Positions 55,378 to 64,000 of a stretch of DNA of 64,000 nucleotides are shown piece after piece. The number at the start of each line of letters is the position of its first letter. The first letter of the stretch is position 1. Origin of the DNA: Acinetobacter populi. GTDB lineage: Bacteria > Pseudomonadota > Gammaproteobacteria > Pseudomonadales > Moraxellaceae. The notes under the pieces are model-generated. The model was not told the DNA's origin. It made no database searches and saw only the letters and a list, made by a program, of their open reading frames with translations. Where the stretch lies: positions 248,001-312,000 of the forward strand of contig NZ_NEXX01000004.1 in assembly GCF_002174125.1 (NCBI RefSeq), in the 5' to 3' direction. Both the position numbers and the translations under genes were made by a program.

Positions 55378-55556
55378 ATGGTCAAATTTTTATATTGATG
55401 ATTAATCCCTCAAATCTTTCATTTTCACTAGATTTTCATATTTAAAGTTAAGCATTTTTTCTGCTAGCGATAGGTGTTTTAGTTATTTTTTATAAAATGT
55501 AAATTTACTTACCATCACAATAACAACACATTCCATTCATAATTTTGAGAGAAAAA

Positions 55557-57971
55557 ATGCGTTCTTTAAATTTTCCATTACAACTTGGCACAGCCATTAT
55601 TTTATCTGCGCTTTATCAGCATAGTTTTGCAGCAACAACAGATACAGTGGACAGCATACCTTCTTCTGATCAGGTCAAAACACTCGATACCATTGTGGTT
55701 ACAGGGACACGCAGTAAAAATCGGTCAGCAACCGAATCATTACAACCGATTGATGTGATCAGTGCAGAAAGCCTGGTACAACGCACGGGTAGCAATGAAC
55801 TTGGGACAGCATTGGCAAAACTGGTACCTTCCATCAATTTCGCGCGTCCAACTGTCGTCGATGGTACAGAGCTGGTTCGTCCGGCACAATTAAAAGGTTT
55901 ATCACCCGATCAAGTTCTGGTTTTGGTAAATGGTAAACGTCGCCATACGGGTGCCTTTATCAATCTGGGTGGAACCATTGGCCGAGGTTCTGCGCCCACC
56001 GATCTAAATGCCATCCCAATTTCTGCTGTAAGCCGCATTGAAGTGTTAAGAGATGGTGCTTCGGCACGCTATGGTTCAGATGCCATTGCTGGTGTGATTA
56101 ATATCATTTTAAAATCCGACCCATCTCATGGTGAAGTCGGCATCAAATACGGTCAATATAAAGAAGGTGATGGCGAGCAAAAACAATCTTTTGGTTCTGG
56201 CGGCTTTGATCTAAATGATGGACAAGGCTTTTTAACCTTTGCCGGAGAATGGCAAGACAGTGAAGCAACCAATCGTGCCGGGCTGGATCGTCGTGATGCA
56301 GGTGCCACAACATATGGACAACAGACTTTCCGTTTTGGTGATCCGGAATCCCGAGAGGTAAAAATCGCATTAAATGCAGGTTTTGATTTTAATGATGCAG
56401 TGCAGCTTTACGGATTTGCCACCTACAGCCATCGTGATGCAGAAACCGCAGCATTTTACCGCTTAAGTAATTCCTCAAATAATGTACCTGCCCTGTTTCC
56501 CAATGGTTTTTTACCCCTAATTGAAGGCACATTGGATGATGTCGCTGCGGTTGCAGGACTAAAAGGCGATATTGGCAGCTGGCAATATGATGCATCTCTG
56601 AACTATGGTCAAAACACCTATAAAGTAGATACGCAAACCATTAATCAGAGTCTCTATAATGATACAGGTTCTACGCCATTTTATTTCCATAATGGCAAAC
56701 TGGAAAATGCGCAAACAGTTGCCAATCTAGATTTATCCCGAGAGATAGACATTGCCAGTTTATACTCTCCTTTAAATCTGGCCTTTGGCGCACAATATTT
56801 ACATCAGCAATATCAGATTAAAGCGGGTGATCCTGCATCTTATTACAAGAGCGGAGCATCAGGTTTGGCTGGCTTCCGTGATGCCGATGCAGGCAAATGG
56901 TCGAGAGACAGTTATGCCGGCTATATTGATCTGGAAGCCGATATTACCGATAAGCTGAGCTCATCTGTTGCGTATCGCTATGAACATTATGATGATTTTG
57001 GCGATAGTAATAATGCCGCTTTCTCGGCACGTTATGCTTTTAACCCGGCTATTGCAGTTAGATCCAATATATCAACCGGATTTCGGGCACCGAGCCTTGC
57101 CCAGCAATATTATACCCAGACCTCATCACAACTGGTCAATGGACAGTTCGTTGAGGCGGGCACCTTTCCTGCCTCCTCACAAATTGCGCATTTATTGGGT
57201 GCAGAGGAATTAAAACCGGAAAAATCCACCAACTATAGTGTCGGTATTGTCCTCACCCCGACTGATAATACCTATGTCACACTAGATGCCTACCAGATTG
57301 ATATCAAGGATCGAATTAGTTTGTCCTCTAATATCAATGCCAGCAGTGATACTGTCCGCGCCTATTTAATTTCTCAAGGCATTACCGATACCAGTTTTAA
57401 TACTGTTCGCTACTTTAACAATGCCGCTGATACCCGCACACGTGGTATCGACTTGGTAGCAAGTTACGACTGGAATCATTTACCTCATGGCACACTGAAT
57501 ACTGCACTCGCCTATAACTATAATAAAAACAAAGTCACCAAAATAGATGGTAATCCAGAAGTGCTGAATGCACTAGGCATTGACCTCACTCGTCTAGATC
57601 GCCGTGAGCAATATGGTTTACTCGCCGGCAGTACACCAGAACATAAATTCAGCCTGACCAATGATTATAAAATTGGTAATTTTGGTATTTATAGTAATCT
57701 GACACGCTATGGCGACTTCAAAACCTTTAGTAACAGTGGTGCAGAAAAAGATCAGAAATTCTCAGCTAAATGGGTACTGGATCTGGCGTTATCCTATCAA
57801 TATCAAAACTGGAATTTTGTCGTCGGTAGTGACAACATTACCGATGAATATCCGGATAAAGATGTCTATGACATTAATCAACCGACAGGTGGCAGTTTGC
57901 AATATAGTCAGTTCTCACCTTTTGGCTTTAATGGCGCATTTTATTATGCCAAAGCAAGCTATCGCTGGTAA
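55557..57971 (+). CDS. TonB-dependent outer-membrane receptor
   Basis: 804 residues. Signal peptide to ..SFA, TonB-box region LDTIVVTGTR near 45, plug domain with LKGLSPDQVLVLVNGKRRHTGAF and VSRIEVLRDGASARYGSDAIAGVINIIL, and a 22-strand barrel with AFNPAIAVRSNISTGFRAPS. The C-terminus ends YAKASYRW, with Trp rather than Phe. The ligand is unknown. No Fur box is visible upstream, unlike the neighbour receptor. ATG 55557 has GAGAGA before it. A hairpin terminator follows. Confidence 0.88.
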   Translation: MRSLNFPLQLGTAIILSALYQHSFAATTDTVDSIPSSDQVKTLDTIVVTGTRSKNRSATESLQPIDVISAESLVQRTGSNELGTALAKLVPSINFARPTVVDGTELVRPAQLKGLSPDQVLVLVNGKRRHTGAFINLGGTIGRGSAPTDLNAIPISAVSRIEVLRDGASARYGSDAIAGVINIILKSDPSHGEVGIKYGQYKEGDGEQKQSFGSGGFDLNDGQGFLTFAGEWQDSEATNRAGLDRRDAGATTYGQQTFRFGDPESREVKIALNAGFDFNDAVQLYGFATYSHRDAETAAFYRLSNSSNNVPALFPNGFLPLIEGTLDDVAAVAGLKGDIGSWQYDASLNYGQNTYKVDTQTINQSLYNDTGSTPFYFHNGKLENAQTVANLDLSREIDIASLYSPLNLAFGAQYLHQQYQIKAGDPASYYKSGASGLAGFRDADAGKWSRDSYAGYIDLEADITDKLSSSVAYRYEHYDDFGDSNNAAFSARYAFNPAIAVRSNISTGFRAPSLAQQYYTQTSSQLVNGQFVEAGTFPASSQIAHLLGAEELKPEKSTNYSVGIVLTPTDNTYVTLDAYQIDIKDRISLSSNINASSDTVRAYLISQGITDTSFNTVRYFNNAADTRTRGIDLVASYDWNHLPHGTLNTALAYNYNKNKVTKIDGNPEVLNALGIDLTRLDRREQYGLLAGSTPEHKFSLTNDYKIGNFGIYSNLTRYGDFKTFSNSGAEKDQKFSAKWVLDLALSYQYQNWNFVVGSDNITDEYPDKDVYDINQPTGGSLQYSQFSPFGFNGAFYYAKASYRW

Positions 57972-58029
57972 GTTTGTATGGAATATAATTTCAATTGATA
58001 TGATGCAAGTTTATAGAGTTAGCAATGCA

Positions 58030-58062
58030 CTTTATTCCATCAAGGGAATAAGGTGTTTTTTT
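58030..58062 (+). terminator. Terminator of the first TonB receptor gene
   Basis: TTATTCC / GGAATAA (7 bp, extended by wobble pairs) with a 6-nt loop is followed by a run of T at 58056-58062. Confidence 0.7.
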
Positions 58063-58073
58063 AGAGATACAGA

Positions 58074-60176
58074 TTAATATTTGAATTTCACATTAAAGCG
58101 AAACATTCTTGGATCACCCCAGTTGACAAGCTGCGCATTCGGGGTTGTTCCCACCAAATAGTCCTTGTCAAATAAATTTTTAATCGTTAAGCCTGCACCC
58201 CAGTGTTTTGCTTCATAACCTGCACTGACATCAAATAAGGTATAATCAGGTAAATCAATATAAGCGCTGGCACGTTGTGCTGTTCGTGAACCTTGATAAC
58301 GAATACCACCGCCAATATTCCAACCTAATTTATCTGGGCTAAAGAAATACTGTGTTGAAATCGTTCCGGCATGTTCTGGCACATGATTGGTACGTTTACC
58401 AATTTCTGTTGCTGTCAAACTCTCTGTCGTCTCAGCTGTTGGAATATAACTATAGCTTCCAAGGATATTCCATTGATCTGAGAGGGCAGCAACAATTTCT
58501 GTTTCAAAACCCTTGGTCGTCTGTTCACCTGTTTGAACAGAGTATCCTAGACTGGCATCTGCTTCGGTCACATTCTTACGAATTAAATCATAATAGGCAA
58601 CATAGCCTTGCAACTTTTGATTTAATGCTTGCCATTTTACACCTACTTCTGCCTGTTTGCCTTCTTCAGGTTTTAAAAGTACACCATTCTCACCAGAATC
58701 TGTCACAGGCATAAATGATGTGGAATAGCTGATATAAGGTGCAAGTGCATTATTCCATTGGTACATGACAGAGGCACTGCCAGTAAATGCATTATCCGAA
58801 TTTTTTGTTGTGGTATTTCTTAATAAATTACGAATTTCAACCTGTGTCCAGTCATGACGCCCCGATAGACCAATAATCCATTTATCATCGACTTTAATTG
58901 TATTTCTTAAATATAATCCCGTATATTGATTATAGGTTAATTCCTGCGTTGGTGAACCTTCCCTAATACTGGTCACACCATACACCGGATTGTCTGCATT
59001 AAATGCATTGATGGTATCAGTGCGGCGATAATAATCACTACGCTCTCTCATCATATCAATACCAACCAATACATTATAGCTGCTACGGCCAAAATTAAAG
59101 GTGCGCTGTAAATTATTATCCAAAGCATAATTTACATCTTGTTTATCCTGATTGTTAATCTGGCGATTGATGCTTGGCAATGAAGCATTACTACTGGCCA
59201 ATACAGGATTACCAAGCGTATGCGTTTGGGTTACAGCAAAATTCTGCTTAAATAACCAATCATTATCAAACTGATGGGAAAAATTAGCGCCTAAACGATA
59301 GACATCTGTTTCATAGCCTTTATCTGGCTCACCAAAAAACAGGCTATGGCTATAATTTTTGTAAGTAGTCGTATTATTATGCGGAATCCCTTGCTGACGA
59401 ATATAATCACTATGCTGATAACTGGCAATCACCGACAAATCCGACTTTTCGCCTAAATCAAAATTATAAGATGGTGCAATATAATAGTTCTTAAAATAAA
59501 CATAATCAGTTGGATCATCCTGATCAGAAATCCGGCCCACGACACGAAAAGCACCTTTTTCACTATTATTTGGTGCGTAGTTAATATCGAAAGTACCTTG
59601 AGTTAATGCATAGCTACCATAGCTTAAAGTACCCCGATAAAAAGTCTCTGCTTGAGGACGTTTTGTGGTTAAATTCACTAAACCACCAGGCAAAGCCAAA
59701 CCGAAACCAACTGATGTTGGACCTTTCACGACTTCAATAGATTCCAAGCCAGAAATATCTACCGATCTTAAAAGATTATCGGAAGTTTGTAGCCGTAAAC
59801 CATCCATATAAGTTTGGGAACTGGAAATCTGTCCACGAATGATAAAATCATCCCAACCTCGACGACCATATTGACCCGATGTTACACCAGCAACCCCTTC
59901 AATTGCCTCAGCTAATGTTCCAGCCTGTTTTTGTTGTAATTGCTGCTCAGTAATCACCGTAATAGACTGCGCTGTTTCAAATAATGGTGCATCCGTTTTC
60001 AACACTGATGTTGCTTGAGTTGCCGCATATTGATCTGTTGCTTTATCTGCATTCACAGTGATGGTGGGTAAAACTGGAACTATCTCGTCGCTTGTTTCAT
60101 CTGCATGTACCTGAACAGCAAATAACATTGCCAGTGTAACAGAGGATGCCAATATAGACTTTTGAACTAGGTACAT
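58074..60176 (-). CDS. TonB-dependent siderophore receptor
   Basis: 700 residues. Signal peptide to ..VQVHA, TonB-box region VLPTITVNADK, plug with AQSITVITEQQLQQKQAGTLAEAIEGVAGVTSGQYG and the siderophore-receptor FIIRGQ...YMDGLR and IEVVKGPTSVGFG motifs, then a barrel ending FRFNVKFKY. The pattern is that of TIGR01783 ferric-siderophore receptors. The siderophore cannot be named. A 15/19 Fur box lies 18 bp before the ATG. No biosynthetic genes are adjacent, so it may import a xenosiderophore. Confidence 0.92.
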   Translation of the reverse strand: MYLVQKSILASSVTLAMLFAVQVHADETSDEIVPVLPTITVNADKATDQYAATQATSVLKTDAPLFETAQSITVITEQQLQQKQAGTLAEAIEGVAGVTSGQYGRRGWDDFIIRGQISSSQTYMDGLRLQTSDNLLRSVDISGLESIEVVKGPTSVGFGLALPGGLVNLTTKRPQAETFYRGTLSYGSYALTQGTFDINYAPNNSEKGAFRVVGRISDQDDPTDYVYFKNYYIAPSYNFDLGEKSDLSVIASYQHSDYIRQQGIPHNNTTTYKNYSHSLFFGEPDKGYETDVYRLGANFSHQFDNDWLFKQNFAVTQTHTLGNPVLASSNASLPSINRQINNQDKQDVNYALDNNLQRTFNFGRSSYNVLVGIDMMRERSDYYRRTDTINAFNADNPVYGVTSIREGSPTQELTYNQYTGLYLRNTIKVDDKWIIGLSGRHDWTQVEIRNLLRNTTTKNSDNAFTGSASVMYQWNNALAPYISYSTSFMPVTDSGENGVLLKPEEGKQAEVGVKWQALNQKLQGYVAYYDLIRKNVTEADASLGYSVQTGEQTTKGFETEIVAALSDQWNILGSYSYIPTAETTESLTATEIGKRTNHVPEHAGTISTQYFFSPDKLGWNIGGGIRYQGSRTAQRASAYIDLPDYTLFDVSAGYEAKHWGAGLTIKNLFDKDYLVGTTPNAQLVNWGDPRMFRFNVKFKY

Positions 60177-60193
60177 GGAAGATAACCACAATT

Positions 60194-60212
60194 GGTAATG
60201 ATTTTTATTATT
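60194..60212 (-). promoter_or_regulatory. Fur box upstream of the siderophore receptor
   Basis: The minus-strand 19-mer AATAATAAAAATCATTACC matches 15 of 19 positions of the Fur consensus and lies 18 bp before the receptor ATG. Confidence 0.75.
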
Positions 60213-60449
60213 ATATTTAGCTAAGATTCAAAGTACAATATGTCATTAATAAAATTTAAATAAAGTTCAATACTGCTTTGGTATAATTTGTTTCTTCGTT
60301 TGTATATCAACGCTATAAGGTGATCGCTTGACAATTTTAAAACCGAAACCGTGCAATATGATCGCTCGATTTATTCATTCTCTGATCAATAAGGTATAGA
60401 ATTCTAATCTTTATACCGTATGACGAAATACATTCTTAGGGGAATAACG

Positions 60450-60830
60450 ATGTTTTATCCTTTATTTGCCATTGCACTCGGTTCAGTCCTCGGTGGCTGG
60501 CTTCGCTGGTATGTAGGCTTAAAACTCAATAGTATTTATCCCAATATTCCTATGGGAACAGTATGCGTCAACTGGGTTGGCGGCTTTATTATCGGTTTTG
60601 CAATTGCTTATTTTTCTCAAAGTCAACTTAGCCCCAACTATAAACTCTTTATTGTCACTGGTTTCTGTGGCGGCTTAACCACCTTTTCCACCTTCTCTGC
60701 GGAAATTCTGGCTTTATTACAAAGTGGTAAGTTGGCGCTGGCCATGACAGCCATTGCCATTCATGTTGTCGGTGCATTGTTATTTACATTTCTAGGCATG
60801 GCTTGCCAGCACTGGATTGCTGCCCAATAA
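60450..60830 (+). CDS. crcB: Fluoride exporter CrcB/FluC
   Basis: 126 residues with four transmembrane helices. The fluoride-channel signature GFCGGLTTFSTFSAE is near 71-85, and the conserved GGWLRWYVG and GTVCVNWVGGFIIG (Asn) motifs are present. It should function as a dual-topology dimer. The ATG at 60450 with AGGGGA 6 bases upstream is preferred to the ATG at 60420. No crcB-motif fluoride riboswitch is visible upstream. Confidence 0.94.
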   Translation: MFYPLFAIALGSVLGGWLRWYVGLKLNSIYPNIPMGTVCVNWVGGFIIGFAIAYFSQSQLSPNYKLFIVTGFCGGLTTFSTFSAEILALLQSGKLALAMTAIAIHVVGALLFTFLGMACQHWIAAQ

Positions 60831-60837
60831 AACATGA

Positions 60838-60866
60838 TCAAGGCGAAAGAATGTCTTCAGCCTTGA
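60838..60866. terminator. Hairpin between convergent crcB and cytochrome b562 genes
   Basis: TCAAGGC / GCCTTGA arms with an inner GAA-GA / TCTTC pairing. There is no long T tract on either strand, so strength is uncertain. Confidence 0.5.
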
Positions 60867-60888
60867 TAAATATAGCGTATCAAGCCAC

Positions 60889-61281
60889 TTATTTGAAAAG
60901 CTTATGATTTTCACTTTTCATTTGCTCAATCACTTTGCCCTGCTGTTTGGCATCTTCCAATTTCCCGGCCTTGACCAAATCCGTAATCTCATCAATTTCC
61001 GTGGTCAGACGATCCATTGCATTTTGATACGCCTTGATTTGTGGATCATCTTCCGGCAAATCCATCAACTTCATCGGTGTAGATTGTTTGGCATCCAGTG
61101 AAGCCGTATGCATTTGAGCCAAAGCCTGTAATGCATCTGTCGTTGTGGCAGCCGTATTAAAAGCCTGATAATTTTTTGCCAGAATACTCATATCTTCACC
61201 TAAATCTGCTGCCATACTTAGGTTGCTTATCATCAGGGCATTGAACACCATGATGCCAGTGAAGAACGCTTTTTTCATCAT
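60889..61281 (-). CDS. Cytochrome b562-family periplasmic protein
   Basis: 130 residues. Signal peptide cleaved after LSMA. The mature four-helix bundle keeps both axial haem ligands of cytochrome b562: Met at mature position 7 (ADLGEDM) and His at about 103 in the final helix (ENHKLFK). TASLDAKQSTPMKL matches the conserved helix 2 end. It should therefore bind non-covalent haem b. Electron partners are unknown. Two tandem ATGs follow AGGATGA. Confidence 0.87.
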   Translation of the reverse strand: MMKKAFFTGIMVFNALMISNLSMAADLGEDMSILAKNYQAFNTAATTTDALQALAQMHTASLDAKQSTPMKLMDLPEDDPQIKAYQNAMDRLTTEIDEITDLVKAGKLEDAKQQGKVIEQMKSENHKLFK

Positions 61282-61307
61282 TTCATCCTATTTTAATCAA
61301 CGCTTAA

Positions 61308-61333
61308 CACCTCCCATGCAGACATGGAAGGTG
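61308..61333. other. Hairpin between rarA and the cytochrome gene
   Basis: CACCT-C-CCATG / CATGG-A-AGGTG with a 4-nt loop. No T tract follows. It could be a weak terminator for rarA or an element in the cytochrome gene leader. Confidence 0.4.
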
Positions 61334-61381
61334 AATAAGGCGCAGTTTAACCTGATTAAATTAAAGCAAAAATGATACCGT

Positions 61382-62656
61382 CTATTGTTGTTGATTTTGT
61401 TGCTGCCAGCGACGTTGTTGTAAACGCTCGGCTTCTACTTCACGTTTGTTGAGGGCACGCTGGTATAATTGTGTGCCCTTTAACTCAGGCGGTAAATATT
61501 CCTGCAATACGAAATGCTCGGGGAAATCATGAGGATAGAGATAATCTGCGCCATAGCCCTGTTGTTTCATCAATTTGGTCGGAGCATTACGCAAATGTAA
61601 GGGTACAGGTAAATGTGCTGTCTTTTCTGCCAATTGCAAAGCCTGATTAATAGCCAGATAAGTACTATTGCTTTTCGGACTGGTCGCCAGATAAACCGCA
61701 CATTGACCAAGAATAATACGTGCCTCAGGCATACCGACGGCCTGTACCGAGCGAAAACATTCGCCAGCCAATAACAAGGCATTTGGATTGGAATTGCCAA
61801 TATCTTCCGATGCTGCAATCAACATGCGACGGGCAATAAATACAGGATCTTCCCCACCCTTGAGCATACGTGCCATCCAGTACAAGGTGGCATCGGGATC
61901 ACTGCCCCGAATCGATTTAATAAATGCCGATACCAAATCGTAATGCTGCTCACCGGATTTGTCATAACGGGCTATATTTTGCTGGGCAGTTTTTACTACC
62001 AATGCATTGTTGATAATATTTTCTTGTCCTGTCTCAAAAGTGCTGGCAACCAGATCAAGTAAGTTTAATGCTTTACGTGCATCACCAGCAGAAAATTGAA
62101 ATAAGGCATCATATTCTTCAATTTTAATCTGGCGTTCTTTTAAAAATTTATCTGTACCCAACGCACGCTGAATGAGTTGTTGAATTGCTGTTTCATCCAG
62201 TGAATGCAGCGTATAAACCTGACAGCGCGACAATAAGGCACTATTCACCTCAAAGGAAGGATTTTCCGTAGTGGCACCAATCAGGGTAATTTTGCCTTTT
62301 TCCACTGCACCCAATAAAGCATCTTGTTGTGACTTGTTAAAACGATGAATTTCATCAATAAAAACTACAGGTGGCAACAAATCACCACTTTCGGCGATCA
62401 CTTCGCGCAATTCTTTTACACCAGTATTGAGTGCCGATAAACTGATAAACGGACGATCTACAGCCTGTGCCAATAATAAGGCAATGGTGGTTTTTCCTAC
62501 GCCCGGCGGTCCCCAGAAGATAATGGACGGCAAATGCCCCTGATCAATCATCTGGCGCAATGGTGCCTGTTCTCCTAAGAGATGATCCTGTCCAATAATT
62601 TCGGACAAACTACGTGGACGAATACGCTCTGGTAAAGGAATGTTCGTATCAGACAT
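61382..62656 (-). CDS. rarA: Replication-associated recombination protein RarA (MgsA) AAA+ ATPase
   Basis: Acts at stalled replication forks. 424 residues. Family start [22 protein letters not shown], Walker A GPPGVGKT near 50-57, Walker [11 protein letters not shown], sensor [11 protein letters not shown], the arginine finger region [10 protein letters not shown] and a C-terminal tetramerisation domain ([21 protein letters not shown]). ATG 62656 is the family start; an earlier in-frame TTG is ignored. Confidence 0.95.
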   Translation of the reverse strand: MSDTNIPLPERIRPRSLSEIIGQDHLLGEQAPLRQMIDQGHLPSIIFWGPPGVGKTTIALLLAQAVDRPFISLSALNTGVKELREVIAESGDLLPPVVFIDEIHRFNKSQQDALLGAVEKGKITLIGATTENPSFEVNSALLSRCQVYTLHSLDETAIQQLIQRALGTDKFLKERQIKIEEYDALFQFSAGDARKALNLLDLVASTFETGQENIINNALVVKTAQQNIARYDKSGEQHYDLVSAFIKSIRGSDPDATLYWMARMLKGGEDPVFIARRMLIAASEDIGNSNPNALLLAGECFRSVQAVGMPEARIILGQCAVYLATSPKSNSTYLAINQALQLAEKTAHLPVPLHLRNAPTKLMKQQGYGADYLYPHDFPEHFVLQEYLPPELKGTQLYQRALNKREVEAERLQQRRWQQQNQQQ

Positions 62657-62757
62657 GGCACTCAAGCAAGGAATGAATTTAATGACAGTGTACTATGAAC
62701 CTTGGCGAGTAAAAATAGTATTGCTGTACATTTCAACGGTTCTGCCCGAACTGACCA

Positions 62758-63216
62758 TCACAAAGGCAAATAAGCGGTTGCTTCAACTTCAATAACAATC
62801 TCTACACTGGGCAACATGGCCTTGACCTCGACAATGGTTGAGATCGGCGGATTATCTGGATAAAACTGATTACGCACCGTGCTATATAAAGGAAAATGAT
62901 CCAGATTGGTAAAATACTGCACCAATTTGAAAACGTCCTTCATCTCCCCGCCCATTTTTTTAATCGTTTGTTCAATATAATCGAGAACATACCAGCTCTG
63001 GCTCAAAATTTTCTGCTGTTTGATATCAACCGAAAACTCATTGGTTTTGCCAATTTTTAAGGCAATTTCTTCGAGAATATCATCAAATCCTGTGATGATT
63101 TTCTTACGTACTGGATCAACGGCAATGACCCCTGAGAAAAAAATAAAATCACCAACCCGTTTATGACTGATATAACGTGCCAAAGGCTGGGCATTACTTA
63201 AAAATGTATCTGACAT
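62758..63216 (-). CDS. RidA-family protein
   Basis: 152 residues, a single YjgF/YER057c/UK114 domain. It has GDFIFFSGVIAVDP, a middle helix with SWYVLDYIEQTIKKMGG, FKLVQYFTNLDHFP and VRNQFYPDNPPISTIVEVKAMLPSVEIVIEVEATAYL. The Arg usually found in the carboxylate-binding site of true RidA (R105 region, ..PAR..) is replaced here (PPISTIVEV), so imine deaminase activity is doubtful. It is divergent from the FAD oxidoreductase with a perfect inverted repeat at its promoter. GGAG supports the ATG at 63216. Confidence 0.85.
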   Translation of the reverse strand: MSDTFLSNAQPLARYISHKRVGDFIFFSGVIAVDPVRKKIITGFDDILEEIALKIGKTNEFSVDIKQQKILSQSWYVLDYIEQTIKKMGGEMKDVFKLVQYFTNLDHFPLYSTVRNQFYPDNPPISTIVEVKAMLPSVEIVIEVEATAYLPL

Positions 63217-63231
63217 GTATTGACTCCAAAG

Positions 63232-63265
63232 TAAATATACAAAATTTATATACTTTGTATATTTA
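63232..63265. promoter_or_regulatory. Perfect inverted repeat at the ridA promoter
   Basis: TAAATATACAAA and TTTGTATATTTA are exact reverse complements separated by 10 bp, 16 bp before the RidA ATG. Two-turn spacing and symmetry suggest a dimeric repressor operator. The regulator is not in the window. Confidence 0.6.
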
Positions 63266-63505
63266 GACCAATATTTAAAGCATATTTTTATTAAATCATT
63301 AAAGCAATATTTATGCCTTTATTGAGATTAAAAATCGATTAAAAAATTAAATAAAATTTATTATCTGGTCTTATTTTTGCATAATAAAATTGAGTAGAAG
63401 CGTTCAGCATTTTTATAATTATCCAATCGAAAATGCAGGTCATTGCTCAAAGAGCGAAACAAATCGAAATATTTGTTTTTAATTATGCTTAATGAGAGCT
63501 TAAAT

Positions 63506-64000
63506 ATGAACTTATCTGAAAAAATTAATCATTTAATCACTACGTTGCCAGAATTAAAATGGGACATCAGCGAGATCAGAAAAAAACAAACTTCATCTGA
63601 TTTTCACTGGTTTAGCCCGATTCTCAAACAGCAGCTTGCACATGTTCAAGTCGATGCCGTGGTTTGCCCCAAAAATATTGAAGAATTAAAAACCCTGATT
63701 CGCCACGCAGTACATGATCAAATTCCCTTAACTGTGCGCGGTGGTGGTACCGGAAATTATGGACAGTCCTTACCTTTACATGGTGGAATTGTCATTGATT
63801 TTACAGCATTTAATCAAATTTTATCGTTTGATCAAAGCAATGCTGTGGTGCATACCCAAGCCGGTATCCGGCTTAAGGTGCTGGAAGATTATTGTATCGA
63901 ACAGGGCTATGAACTGCGCTGTAAACCGTCAACATTCAAGATTGCGACGCTGGGCGGATTCTTTGCTGGTGGTTTTGGTGGTATCGGGTCGATCAACTAT
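63506..64000 (+). CDS. FAD-binding oxidoreductase, GlcD/D-lactate dehydrogenase type (partial)
   Basis: 165 codons are open from the ATG at 63506 to the window edge. GAGAG lies 7 bases before the start. The N-terminal PCMH-type FAD domain is clear: VDAVVCPKNIEELKTLIRHAV, then PLTVRGGGTGNYGQSLPLHGGIVIDF and AVVHTQAGIRLKVLEDY. The final residues TLGGFFAGGFGGIGSINY are the second FAD loop. It probably oxidises a 2-hydroxy acid or related substrate. It is paired divergently with a RidA-family gene. Confidence 0.88.
   Translation, partial: MNLSEKINHLITTLPELKWDISEIRKKQTSSDFHWFSPILKQQLAHVQVDAVVCPKNIEELKTLIRHAVHDQIPLTVRGGGTGNYGQSLPLHGGIVIDFTAFNQILSFDQSNAVVHTQAGIRLKVLEDYCIEQGYELRCKPSTFKIATLGGFFAGGFGGIGSINY

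Noticed and set aside
55378..55556. Possible Fur box upstream of the first TonB receptor
   Set aside because: AT-rich runs are present, but nothing approaches the GATAATGATAATCATTATC pattern seen at the other two sites.
60213..60449. Possible fluoride riboswitch before crcB
   Set aside because: The conserved crcB-motif core (GATGGCATTC-type element with its pseudoknot partners) is not visible. Only a short GGTATA / TATACC hairpin is present.

Overview
The window is ordinary chromosome of a gammaproteobacterium, almost certainly an Acinetobacter species. The DNA is AT-rich. Characteristic pieces include an AbeS-type SMR pump, a pilB-pilC-pilD-coaE cluster, a fadB-fadA operon, a fused MrpA-type antiporter operon and the order tpiA-secG-tRNA-Leu-tRNA-fMet-rimP-nusA-infB-rbfA. 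There is no prophage, insertion sequence, CRISPR array or plasmid module. Nearly all of it looks like core or lineage-level genome.

Layout. 1-16 kb: the tail of a UbiK-like gene, an uninterrupted comM, a TorF-family porin with a sigma-54-like promoter, an OprD-family porin, ppa, a MAPEG protein, a Fur-boxed DUF4198 exported protein, a divergent MerR/exported-hydrolase pair, fadBA, lpxO, small lipoproteins and dusC. 16.5-22.8 kb: a six-gene Mrp Na+(K+)/H+ antiporter operon (A with fused B, then C-D-E-F-G). 23.7-31 kb: the leftward tpiA-secG-tRNA and rimP-nusA-infB-rbfA translation cluster, with two identical initiator tRNA genes. 31-35.6 kb: the type IV pilus export ATPase, platform protein and prepilin peptidase, plus coaE. 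35.6-40.7 kb: a complete leftward tauABCD taurine operon and a divergent outer-membrane porin. 40.8-43.3 kb: abeS, a DMT transporter, rlmB and ppnP. 43.7-52.5 kb: recN, yqgE-ruvX, an ABC exporter, alkB, pgsA, a thioesterase and uvrC. 53-55.3 kb: dapA, a short BamC-like lipoprotein and purC. 55.5-64 kb: two convergent TonB-dependent receptors (one with a Fur box), crcB, a cytochrome b562, rarA, and a RidA gene divergent from an FAD-linked oxidoreductase that runs off the window.

How the genes fit together. The clearest functional units are taurine uptake and desulfonation (tauABCD, perhaps with the divergent porin supplying the outer-membrane step), beta-oxidation (fadBA), cation/proton exchange (Mrp), ribosome biogenesis and initiation (rimP-nusA-infB-rbfA with initiator tRNA), and iron acquisition (Fur-boxed siderophore receptor and Fur-boxed DUF4198 protein).

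I found no strong case for a wholly new multi-gene system. The best leads are small: the sigma-54-like promoter of the TorF porin, a 39-codon ORF in a repeat-like intergenic stretch at 52.6-52.8 kb, a perfect 12-bp inverted repeat between ridA and the oxidoreductase, a secreted RBBP9/YdeN-type hydrolase behind a MerR-type promoter, an uncharacterised exported protein with a TonB-box-like N-terminus, and a terminator lying directly against the alkB start codon. All product names rest on reading the translations. No database search was run.
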